This document shows, one piece after another, positions 40,054 to 47,432 of a stretch of DNA of 48,804 nucleotides. Each line of letters opens with the position of its first letter. The first letter of the stretch is position 1. The translations under genes and the position numbers were made by a program. This stretch comes from UBA995 sp035477115 (GTDB lineage: Bacteria > Bacillota > Sulfobacillia > UBA995): positions 1 to 48,804 of the forward strand of contig DATIKW010000011.1 of assembly GCA_035477115.1 (NCBI GenBank), read 5' to 3'. Under the pieces are notes generated by a model, which saw only the letters and a program-made list of their open reading frames with translations, was not told the DNA's origin and ran no database searches.

Positions 40054-40287
40054 ATGGGAGGAGGCAGGCAGCTAAGTGAAGTTGCCATCGGCAGTCGGGC
40101 GGAAGTCCTGCACGTCGGAGGCCCGACCGCTCCCCGCCTGTTCGACTTCGGACTACTACCGGGAACGGCGGTGGAGGTGGTCCTTCGGGCTCCGCTCGGC
40201 GATCCGATCGTTCTCGCCGTCCGGGGCACGCAGTTGGGCCTGCGCCTCCAGGACGCTTCCCGCATCCTCGTCCGCATCGTCCCCTGA
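40054..40287 (+). CDS. feoA: FeoA family protein
   Basis: SH3-like small cytosolic partner of FeoB, 77 aa: LSEVAIGSRAEVLHVGG, LFDFGLLPGTAVEVVLRAPLGD and GLRLQDASRILV. The ATG at 40054 has GGAAAGG 8 bp before it. The feoB frame begins 13 bp after its stop. No obvious Fur or DtxR box is seen in the 167-bp gap shared with plsY. Confidence 0.93.
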   Translation: MGGGRQLSEVAIGSRAEVLHVGGPTAPRLFDFGLLPGTAVEVVLRAPLGDPIVLAVRGTQLGLRLQDASRILVRIVP

Positions 40288-40300
40288 CCGTGCCGTACCC

Positions 40301-42127
40301 CTGACCGTCGCCATTGCCGGCAGCCCCAATGTGGGCAAGACGACGCTGTTTAACGCCCTGACCGGCCTCACCCAGCACGTGGGGAATTGGCCGGGGAAGA
40401 CCGTGGAGGTCGGGCGGGGATGGTACCGGTCGCCTGCCGGCAAGCTGCGCGTGGTCGATCTGCCCGGGACCTACAGTTTATTCCCTAGTTCGCCGGAAGA
40501 AGCACTCGCCCGAGACTTCCTCCTTGGCGGTGAGGCGGATGTCATCGTGCTGGTGCTTGAACCCCGGTCGCTGGAACGCCATCTCTACCTCGCGTTGCAG
40601 GTTATGGAGTTCAGGCGACCGGTGGTGCTCGCCTTTAACCTCATCGATGCCGGAGACTGCCGGGTTGACACGGCGCGCCTCGAGGCCGAACTGGGGGTGC
40701 CGATCGTGGCGGTTTCCGCCGCCCGCCGGCAGAGCCTGGCGCCGTTAGTCCAGGCAATACGCCGCGTCGGAGAAGATCGCCCATCGCCCTCGGCGCCCAC
40801 CGAGCCCTGGCAGGACCGGTTCGGCGGGATCGGGCGCGAGGAGAGGGCGGCGTCCTTGTACGAACGGGCGCGAGCCCTGGCCGCCATGTGCACGGCGCAG
40901 GGTACGACATCCTCAGCCCGGTCTTCCCTGACCGCCCTCGATCGCGTGTTGACCCATCGCTGGCTGGCCTACCCCACCTTCGCCGGTCTTCTGGCCGGGG
41001 TACTCTGGCTGACCATGGTCGGCGCCGTTCCGTTGTCGGATCTACTCGATTCAGGTTTCGTCCAGTTGGCCGGTTCGGTGGAACGTTTCCTGTCGGCCCA
41101 CAACGTATCGCCCTGGGTGATCGGGCCTCTGGTCGATGGGTTGATTGCCGGCGTCGGGACGGTCGTTGCGGTCATGCTGCCCACAATGAGCATCTTCTTC
41201 CTCCTCCTCGCGCTGATGGAGGAGAGCGGACTGGTCCCCCGGCTCGCGCTGGCGGCCGATCGGCCGATGCAGCGGGTGGGATCCCAGGGACGTCATTGCC
41301 TGGCATGCTTGATGTCACTGGGCTGCAACATCCCTGGAGTGTATGCCGCCCGAACCATGTCCGGGCGCTCCCGGCTGCTGGTGCTGATAACCGCCGCCCT
41401 GATCCCCTGTAACGGACGCCTGGGTGTCATCCTGCCCCTCTCTGCCTTGTTCTTCCAGCGAGGCGCGACGGGTGTTGTGCTGGGGCTCCTTGCCCTGAGC
41501 GCGGTGGCGGTGATGCTGACCTGCGCCATCTTATCGCGGCGCGTCGGACGGCAGGCGCCTGGAGATGGCCTATTGGAACTGCCTCCCTACCGCCTGCCCC
41601 ACTTGCCCACCCTGATCCTGCGCACCTTGCGCCACCGGGTCCTTCATGTTCTGGTTCGGGCGGCTGCGGTCGCCGCGCCGATGATGCTGGTCATCTGGTT
41701 CCTGGGCAATTTGCCGGCAGGCGCGCCGCTGACCGAAACCTACACCGTGCGGCTCGCCGCCGCCCTGCATCCGCCGGCGACCATCCTGGGACTGGACGGG
41801 CAGATGCTTGCGACCATGCTGTTTTCGTTGCCGGCGAAGGAAGTCGCTCTCGGTGCTTTCGCCCTTACCGGCGGGGTGGCCCGTAGCCTGGGTGAAGCGG
41901 GGGCGCTACCGCTGGCCGATGTGCTCGCGTGGACCCCCTACACCGCGCTGAAGTTCCTCGTCTTTTTCACGCTGTCCATCCCCTGCGCTTATACCGTACT
42001 GGTGATCCGCAAGGAAAGCGGCGGAAACCTCGGTTTGACGGCAATCGCCCTGGCAATTCCCTTGATTGCGGGGTCGGCGGCCACCCTGCTGCTACATGGG
42101 ACGGGTCTCCTGCTGGGATGGAGATAG
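40301..42127 (+). CDS. feoB: Ferrous iron transporter FeoB, start codon uncertain (CTG)
   Basis: GTP-linked Fe(II) importer, 608 aa if begun at CTG 40301 (LTVAIAGSPNVGKT). The G domain has G1 at 7-14, DLPGTYSL and NLID. A short helical linker follows, then the membrane part with two Gate-type halves, SLGCNIPGVYAARTM, and SLPAKEVALGAFALTGG. No ATG, GTG or TTG exists in frame near the G1 motif. The open frame does extend upstream to 40076, but that segment is feoA read in another frame, rich in Arg and Ser. So a CTG start, a frameshift, or an undetected start mechanism must be considered. Confidence 0.9.
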   Translation: MTVAIAGSPNVGKTTLFNALTGLTQHVGNWPGKTVEVGRGWYRSPAGKLRVVDLPGTYSLFPSSPEEALARDFLLGGEADVIVLVLEPRSLERHLYLALQVMEFRRPVVLAFNLIDAGDCRVDTARLEAELGVPIVAVSAARRQSLAPLVQAIRRVGEDRPSPSAPTEPWQDRFGGIGREERAASLYERARALAAMCTAQGTTSSARSSLTALDRVLTHRWLAYPTFAGLLAGVLWLTMVGAVPLSDLLDSGFVQLAGSVERFLSAHNVSPWVIGPLVDGLIAGVGTVVAVMLPTMSIFFLLLALMEESGLVPRLALAADRPMQRVGSQGRHCLACLMSLGCNIPGVYAARTMSGRSRLLVLITAALIPCNGRLGVILPLSALFFQRGATGVVLGLLALSAVAVMLTCAILSRRVGRQAPGDGLLELPPYRLPHLPTLILRTLRHRVLHVLVRAAAVAAPMMLVIWFLGNLPAGAPLTETYTVRLAAALHPPATILGLDGQMLATMLFSLPAKEVALGAFALTGGVARSLGEAGALPLADVLAWTPYTALKFLVFFTLSIPCAYTVLVIRKESGGNLGLTAIALAIPLIAGSAATLLLHGTGLLLGWR

Positions 42128-42140
42128 CCAGAGAGGCCGT

Positions 42141-42767
42141 TCAGCGCACGATGACCAGGCTGCGGATGCGCTCGAGCGTGGCCGGCCCGATCCCGGAGAC
42201 ATTGAGCAAGTCGTCCACGCTGGTGAACTTGCCGTGCTGTTCGCGGTAAGCGATAATCGCTTCCGCCTTCACCCGGCCGATTCCGGGGAGAGTCTCGAGG
42301 CGGTCGCGTCCGGCGGCATTCAAGTCGATCTTGGCGTCCACCTGACCGGAAGTGACGGGTTGGCTGAAACGGCCTGCGGCCACTTCCTGGCGGGTCGGTA
42401 CCCAGATACGCTCGCCGTCCACGAGCCGCGCCGCCAGGTTGAGTGCGTGGGGAACGCCCGCCGCGGTCGCGCCGCCCGCGGCGGCCAGTGCATCCGTCAC
42501 GCGGGAACCATCGGGGAGCGCGTACACTCCGGGGACGTGCACGGCCCCCGCCACGTGTACTACCAGGGCAGGCGGCAACTCAACGGGGGCAGTTTCGCCC
42601 GGACGATCGGCGGACGGCAACTCGGCGAGAAGGCGCTGGCGTTCCTGTTCCCGCTGGGCCGTAGCGAATGACACCCGCTCTTGCCGCACCCACCAGACGG
42701 CGCAGGCCAGGAACAGGAGAACCGTCAGGACCGAGGCCGCCAGGCGTTCGGACGCGGATACCCGCAC
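42141..42767 (-). CDS. comEA: Competence protein ComEA (SLBB and helix-hairpin-helix)
   Basis: Membrane-anchored DNA receptor for transformation, 208 aa. TM anchor (about 9-27), SLBB domain (about 68-130: VVHVAGAVHVPGVYALPDGS) and two helix-hairpin-helix motifs (about 147-208: DLNAAGRDRLETLPGIGRVK, LLNVSGIGPATLERI). The GTG start has GGAGGTG 5 bp upstream. comEC lies 9 kb away, separated by accessory genes. Confidence 0.95.
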   Translation of the reverse strand: MRVSASERLAASVLTVLLFLACAVWWVRQERVSFATAQREQERQRLLAELPSADRPGETAPVELPPALVVHVAGAVHVPGVYALPDGSRVTDALAAAGGATAAGVPHALNLAARLVDGERIWVPTRQEVAAGRFSQPVTSGQVDAKIDLNAAGRDRLETLPGIGRVKAEAIIAYREQHGKFTSVDDLLNVSGIGPATLERIRSLVIVR

Positions 42768-42867
42768 GCCGACACCTCCGGGGGGTGCTTCGGTGCCCGT
42801 AGTACCCCCCTCCTGCGGGATCCAACTCCAGGTGCTCGCCAGTCTCCGCCATACTTCGGGCGACGGC

Positions 42868-45357
42868 TCAGTCTTCTTCCACCACGAAATTGACCAGTTT
42901 CCCCGGGACCACGATCAGCCGGCGGATTGGCCGGCCGCTCACGGCCCGGTTGACCCGGTCCAGATCCAGAGCCTGCCGCCGGAGCACCGCCTCGTCCGTG
43001 AACCCCGCTGGGACGGTAAGGTGATCTCTGACCCTCCCGTTCACCTGCACGGCCAACGTCACCTCTTCGGCTTTCACGGCCTCCGGATCGAAGGTCGGCC
43101 AGGGCTGACGGTGTACGCTGCCGTCACGGCCGAGTTCGATCCGCCACAGCTCTTCTGCCAAATGGGGCATGAAAGGTGCAATCACCCGCACCAGGATATC
43201 CAGGAACTCGGCCGCCAGGGCGGCGTGCTGCTGGGAAGCTGGCACCATCTCGCGATAGGCGTAGGCGGCGTTGACCATCTCCATGGCGGCCGCCAGCGCC
43301 GTGTTCAGGTTCTGCCGTTCGCCCACGTCGGCGGTCATGCGCTGAAGCGAAGTATGGAGCACCCGGCGGAGGCGGCGTTCCTCCACCCCCGGCGAGGTCG
43401 ACGGCAGTGCCGCCTGGTCCTTCCCGAGCCGCACCAGCCGCCACACCCGCCCCACGAAACGCGCGGCGCCTTCCATGCCCTGGTCGGTCCACTCGAAATC
43501 CTTGTCGGGAGGCCCGGCGAACAGCGTGTTGAGCCGGACGGCATCCGCCCCGTAGGCGGCGACCATCGGGTCAGGGGCGACGCTGTTGCCCCGGGACTTG
43601 GACATTGCCGCGCCGTCCTTGAGCACCATCCCCTGGGTGAGGAGCCGCACGAAAGGCTCGGACTGCTTCACCAGGCCTTCATCGTACAGCACCTTCATGA
43701 AGAACCGGGAGTACAGGAGATGCAGCACCGCATGCTCGACCCCGCCCACGTACTGGTCCACCGGCATCCAGTAAGCGGCATCCTCCGGCTGGAACGCCCC
43801 GCCCTCGAACCGCGGCGACAAATAGCGCAGATAGTACCAGGATGAACACACGAAGGTATCCATGGTGTCCGTCTCCCGGCGCGCCGCGCCGCCGCATCGG
43901 GGACAGTCGGCGGCGAGGAACTCGGGGCTCGTAGCCAGGGGCGATGCTCCTGCCGGCCGAAAATCCACCGTGTCCGGCAGCAGCACCGGCAGATCTTCTT
44001 CGGGCACGGGGACGACGCCGCAAGCGTCGCAGTGGACCATGGGGATGGGCGCGCCCCAGTATCGCTGGCGGGAGATGAGCCAGTCGCGGAGCCGATAGTG
44101 GACGGCACGACGCCCCAGACCCTTTTCCTCCAGATGATCGGCCACCCGCGCCAGCGCCTCGTCCAGGCACAGGCCGTCGAACGGCCCGGAGTTGACCATC
44201 CGCCCGTAGCGGGGGTCGGCCGCCGTCCGGTCCGCCTCCCGGGGACCGGGACCGTCGAGGGGGTGAATCACCACCCGCAGGGGCAGGCTGTATTTCTTGA
44301 CGAACTCGAAGTCCCGTTGATCGTGGGCGGGGACGCCCATCACCGCCCCCGAGCCGTAATCCATCAGCACGTAGTCGGCCACCCAGATGGGGACGGCCTC
44401 GCCGGAAAGGGGGTTGCGGCAGTAATGGCCGGTGAACAGCCCGGTCTTTTCGCGGACCCCGGATACGCGGTCGATCTCCGACATCTCCCGGGCATGCCCG
44501 ATGTATTTTCGGATCTCTCCTGCCCGGGGATTCCCCTCCAGCAGCCTCGCCAGCAGCGGATGCTCCGGCGCCAGGGCCATGAAAGTCACCCCGTAGAGGG
44601 TGTCCTGCCGGGTGGTGAATACCTTGAGGACGGCATCCGACCCTGAGACCGGGAAGTCGATCGCCACTCCCTCGCTCCGGCCGATCCAGTTCCGCTGCAT
44701 GGTGCGGACCCGTTCCGGCCAGTGTTCCAGGCCGTCAAGGTCGGCCAGCAGCCGGTCGGCATACTGGGTTATCCGGAAGAACCACTGCTCAAGTTCCTTC
44801 TTGCCCACCCGCGAGTCGCACCGCCAGCAAGTGCCGTCGCCGCTCACCTGCTCGTTCGCCAGCACGGTCGCGCAGCCCGGGCACCAGTTGACGGCGGCAT
44901 GCTTGCGATAGGCAAGCCCCCGGCGATACATGAGCAGGAAGAGCCACTGGGTCCAGCGGTAATAGCCGGGGTGGCAACTCGCCACCTCCCGCCGCCAGTC
45001 GTAGCTGATCCCCAGCATCTTCAGTTGACGCCGGATGACGCGGATGTTGTCATACGTCCAGGCAGCCGGGTGGACACCCTGCTTGATCGCCGCATTCTCG
45101 GCCGGGAGGCCGAAGGCATCGTATCCCATCGGGTGAATCACGTTGTAGCCGTTCATGGCCTGGTATCTGGCCAGGACGTCGCCGATGATGTAGTTCCGGA
45201 CGTGACCCATGTGGAGCTGGCCCGAAGGGTACGGATACATCTCCAGGAGATAGTACTTGGGCCGCGCGGCATCCGGCTCCGTCTCGTACAGCCGGTTGTC
45301 TTCCCACCACTTCTGCCATCGCGACTCGGCTTGCGCGAAATTGTAGCGTTCGTCCAA
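42868..45357 (-). CDS. leuS: Leucyl-tRNA synthetase
   Basis: Class I synthetase charging tRNA-Leu, 829 aa. HIGH-type motif HMGH (49-52) in PYPSGQLHMGHVRNY, zinc sites CPGC and CWRC, CP1 editing domain with TTRQDTLYGVTFMALAPEHPL, KMSKS-type motif AMSKSRGNS (about 584-592), then anticodon-binding and C-terminal domains. The TTG start at 45357 is preceded by GGGGAGG. A 20-codon leader ORF with nested inverted repeats lies just upstream. It is followed by comEA after 100 bp. Confidence 0.97.
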   Translation of the reverse strand: MDERYNFAQAESRWQKWWEDNRLYETEPDAARPKYYLLEMYPYPSGQLHMGHVRNYIIGDVLARYQAMNGYNVIHPMGYDAFGLPAENAAIKQGVHPAAWTYDNIRVIRRQLKMLGISYDWRREVASCHPGYYRWTQWLFLLMYRRGLAYRKHAAVNWCPGCATVLANEQVSGDGTCWRCDSRVGKKELEQWFFRITQYADRLLADLDGLEHWPERVRTMQRNWIGRSEGVAIDFPVSGSDAVLKVFTTRQDTLYGVTFMALAPEHPLLARLLEGNPRAGEIRKYIGHAREMSEIDRVSGVREKTGLFTGHYCRNPLSGEAVPIWVADYVLMDYGSGAVMGVPAHDQRDFEFVKKYSLPLRVVIHPLDGPGPREADRTAADPRYGRMVNSGPFDGLCLDEALARVADHLEEKGLGRRAVHYRLRDWLISRQRYWGAPIPMVHCDACGVVPVPEEDLPVLLPDTVDFRPAGASPLATSPEFLAADCPRCGGAARRETDTMDTFVCSSWYYLRYLSPRFEGGAFQPEDAAYWMPVDQYVGGVEHAVLHLLYSRFFMKVLYDEGLVKQSEPFVRLLTQGMVLKDGAAMSKSRGNSVAPDPMVAAYGADAVRLNTLFAGPPDKDFEWTDQGMEGAARFVGRVWRLVRLGKDQAALPSTSPGVEERRLRRVLHTSLQRMTADVGERQNLNTALAAAMEMVNAAYAYREMVPASQQHAALAAEFLDILVRVIAPFMPHLAEELWRIELGRDGSVHRQPWPTFDPEAVKAEEVTLAVQVNGRVRDHLTVPAGFTDEAVLRRQALDLDRVNRAVSGRPIRRLIVVPGKLVNFVVEED

Positions 45358-45384
45358 GACCTCGTGCCTCCCCGGCGTTTGCGG

Positions 45385-45447
45385 CTAGCGGCCAGGCTGC
45401 GCGGCACCGCTAAAGAGGCCATAGCCTGGCCAAAGGTTGTTTTCCAT
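45385..45447 (-). CDS. Candidate 20-codon leader peptide upstream of leuS
   Basis: ATG at 45447, with GGAAGGTG 5 nt before it, opens a 20-codon frame: MENNLWPGYGLFSGAAQPGR, then TAG. It ends 28 bp before the leuS TTG start, close to the leuS ribosome binding site (45373-45367). The RNA can form GGCCAGGCT/AGCCTGGCC (45431-45423 with 45398-45390) and TAGCGG/CCGCTA (45412-45407 with 45391-45386). The two stems share two bases and cannot both form fully. Leu occurs only at positions 5 and 11, so simple leucine-starvation attenuation is not obvious. Confidence 0.5.
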   Translation of the reverse strand: MENNLWPGYGLFSGAAQPGR

Positions 45448-45505
45448 GTTATCACCTTCCTGGAACGATGACAAGGACAGGGCAAGGCATGGCCGCCGAA
45501 GGGGG

Positions 45506-45534
45506 TTGACAGCTGTTGGCGAGAGCTGTATATT
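45506..45534 (+). promoter_or_regulatory. Strong promoter giving a leaderless recombinase mRNA
   Basis: Perfect -35 TTGACA (45506-45511), 17-bp spacer, TATATT (45529-45534). The GTG start lies 7 bp after the -10, at the expected transcription start. No ribosome binding site exists. An inverted repeat ACAGCT/AGCTGT fills the spacer and may be the recombinase binding site. Confidence 0.75.
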
Positions 45535-45540
45535 ATCGGT

Positions 45541-46125
45541 GTGAACAGAAAGAAGCTGTCAACCTGGGCGGCAGAGCGGGGCGTCCACTACCGGACGGCC
45601 TTGGGTTGGGTGCGGGACGGGATCATGCCCGTACCGACTGAGCGAACGCCCGGAGGTCACATTCGCGTTATCGAGGATGGTCCCCTGGCCAAAGTGGCGA
45701 CGCGAACGGTGTTGTACGCTCGCGTCTCATCCTCCGACCATAAGGCCGATTTGGCGAGGCAGGTGGATCGGCTACGGATGTTCGCAGCCGGAAAGGGTTA
45801 TGAGCACGTCGAGGTTGTTACCGAGATCGGGTCGGGGCTGAATGGGCGGCGACAACAGCTTCTGGGCCTGCTGGCAACGCCGGCGGTTAGTCGAATCGTC
45901 GTAGAGCATCGAGACCGACTCGGCCGTTTCGGAGTGGAGTACATCGAGGCGGCATTGGTCGCCATCGGGCGGCAGATCGTTGTCATCGAGACCGGTGAGC
46001 AGAAAGTTGACCTTGTACAGGACTTCATCGATGTGGTGACTTCCATGTGCGCACGAATCTACGGCCAACGAGCGGCCAAGAGTCGAGCAAAGCGAGCGCT
46101 GGCCGCCGCTGAGGCGGAGCCGTGA
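45541..46125 (+). CDS. tnpA: IS607-type serine recombinase (transposase TnpA)
   Basis: Recombinase of 194 aa. The N-terminal MerR-like HTH (about 3-45: LSTWAAERGVHYRTALGWVR) is followed by a resolvase catalytic domain with TVLYARVSSSDHKADLARQ (catalytic Ser63), SGLNGRRQQLLGLL and VEHRDRLGRFG. The order HTH first, catalysis second is diagnostic for IS607. The GTG start is at the predicted transcription start. The stop overlaps the tnpB GTG (GTGA). Confidence 0.95.
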   Translation: MNRKKLSTWAAERGVHYRTALGWVRDGIMPVPTERTPGGHIRVIEDGPLAKVATRTVLYARVSSSDHKADLARQVDRLRMFAAGKGYEHVEVVTEIGSGLNGRRQQLLGLLATPAVSRIVVEHRDRLGRFGVEYIEAALVAIGRQIVVIETGEQKVDLVQDFIDVVTSMCARIYGQRAAKSRAKRALAAAEAEP

Positions 46126-47393
46126 AGCTCGCCCGTAAGGTCGAAATTCAGCCGACCCCGACCCAGCGGCAGGCTCTCCTGCAACACGCCGGAAACGCGC
46201 GTTGGGCCTACAACTGGGGTCTTCGGCGGAAGATGGAGGCGTGGACAGCTCGCAAGGCTGCACTGGTGTCTAGCATGGGTAAGGATGCTGCCCCAAAGGT
46301 CCCCACAGCCATCGACCTGCATCGGGAACTGAACGTTCTCAAAAAGACCCCCAAGGAGCAAGGCGGAGTGCCGTGGATGTATGAGGCATCCAAGAGCGCC
46401 CCGCAAGAAGCACTCCGAGACCTCGACCGCGCCTTCCTGAGTTTCTTCCGGCGGGTGAAGGCGGGCGAGCAACCGGGTTTTCCGCGCTTCAAGGCCCGCA
46501 GCCGGGGTATCGGGGGCTTCCGCGTCACCGGTTCCATTCGGGCAGAGGCTCGCGCCATCATCCTACCCAGGCTGGGCCGCCTGCGGATCAAGCCGGGAGA
46601 TCGCGGGTACCTGCCGGCCGGCACCCACGGGCAGGCATCGGTGACGGAACGGGCGGGTCGATGGTACGTGTCGGTCCTTGGTCCGGAAGCTGAAGAGGCG
46701 TCGCCAAGCGGCGGTCCTGCGGTTGGTATCGACCTTGGAGTCAGCAGATTGGCCACGTTGTCCGACGGCACGGTCATCGAGAATCCGCGCGCCTTGGCGA
46801 AAGCCGAGCACAAGATCAAGCAGTTGCAGAAGGAAGTGTCGAGGAAGAAGAAGGGATCGGTGAATCGGCGCAAGGCCAGGTCGCGGCTCGCCCGCGCCCA
46901 CGCCCGAGCAGCGAACATCCGGCGGGACGCACTGCACAAGGCCACGACCACCATTGCCAAGAGCCACGGCAAGGTGATGATTGAGGACTTGAAGGTGCGG
47001 AACATGACCCGGCGCCGGGCAGGTATCGGGCGAGCGGCGAAGGCCGGACTCAACCGGATGTTACTCGACGTCTCGTTCAGCGAGTTCCGTCGCCTGCTTG
47101 CCTACAAGGCGAAGATGTATGGCTGCGAGGTCGTGGCCATCAACCCCGCCTACACCAGCCAGCGGTGCGCCGCATGTGGGCACGTCGAGGCGGGCAATCG
47201 GCTGTCGCAGATAGCGTTCCGGTGTTTGTCCTGCCGCCATGAGGCGAACGCGGACCTCAATGCGGCGATGAATATCCTGGTGGCCGGGAGTTGCCCGGAC
47301 ACGGAAAACGCCTGGGGAGCGGATGGAAGACGATGTGGCCTCCAGGCTACATCGCAGTTCGCGATGAAGCAGGAATCGGCGGTGGCGACATGA
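46122..47393 (+). CDS. tnpB: TnpB RNA-guided endonuclease of IS607 element
   Basis: Ancestor-type nuclease of Cas12, 423 aa. The RuvC triad is intact: Asp204 (GIDLGVSRLATL), Glu288 (MIEDLKVRNM), Asp378 (ANADLNAAMNI). A zinc ribbon, QRCAACGHVE with FRCLSCRHEA, lies between the last two. The N-terminal wedge/REC region (1-195) starts KLARKVEIQPTPTQRQALLQ. All key residues are present, so the protein may be active. In known systems it uses an omega RNA transcribed from the element's right end. Confidence 0.95.
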   Translation: MKLARKVEIQPTPTQRQALLQHAGNARWAYNWGLRRKMEAWTARKAALVSSMGKDAAPKVPTAIDLHRELNVLKKTPKEQGGVPWMYEASKSAPQEALRDLDRAFLSFFRRVKAGEQPGFPRFKARSRGIGGFRVTGSIRAEARAIILPRLGRLRIKPGDRGYLPAGTHGQASVTERAGRWYVSVLGPEAEEASPSGGPAVGIDLGVSRLATLSDGTVIENPRALAKAEHKIKQLQKEVSRKKKGSVNRRKARSRLARAHARAANIRRDALHKATTTIAKSHGKVMIEDLKVRNMTRRRAGIGRAAKAGLNRMLLDVSFSEFRRLLAYKAKMYGCEVVAINPAYTSQRCAACGHVEAGNRLSQIAFRCLSCRHEANADLNAAMNILVAGSCPDTENAWGADGRRCGLQATSQFAMKQESAVAT

Positions 47394-47416
47394 TCACTAC
47401 CGTTTCGAGCAACGGT
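47287..47416 (+). ncRNA. Candidate omega RNA scaffold of TnpB
   Basis: Overlaps the 3' end of tnpB, as omega RNAs do. It contains CGATGT-g-GCCT-cc-AGGC-t-ACATCG (47331-47354), a nearly perfect 24-nt hairpin, and after the stop codon ACCGTT-tcgagc-AACGGT (47399-47416), a perfect 6-bp stem. A guide would be the flanking sequence beyond the right end, in or near the 3' end of manB. Boundaries are approximate. Confidence 0.45.
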
Positions 47417-47432
47417 CAAGCTGACAGCGACT

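Larger units (their letters stand above)
45500..47430 (+). mobile_element. IS607-family insertion sequence
   Basis: About 1.9 kb element with the two hallmark genes of the family, a MerR-HTH serine recombinase and TnpB, overlapping by 4 bp. Ends are approximate: the left end lies near GGGGG before 45506 and the right end between the 47399 hairpin and the manB stop (47433). The heptamer TGACAGC occurs near both ends (45507-45513, 47422-47428). IS607 elements have no terminal inverted repeats and make no target duplication, so the exact edges cannot be fixed from one copy. Confidence 0.85.

Noticed and set aside
40076..40300. Upstream extension of the feoB frame to an ATG at 40076
   Set aside because: This segment is feoA read in another frame, rich in Arg and Ser, and is unlike any FeoB N-terminus.
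45395..45420. T-box antiterminator-like AGCGGTGCCGCG before leuS
   Set aside because: Two bases short of the T-box core AGGGTGGNACCGCG, the leader is too short for a specifier domain, and it lies within the leader ORF.
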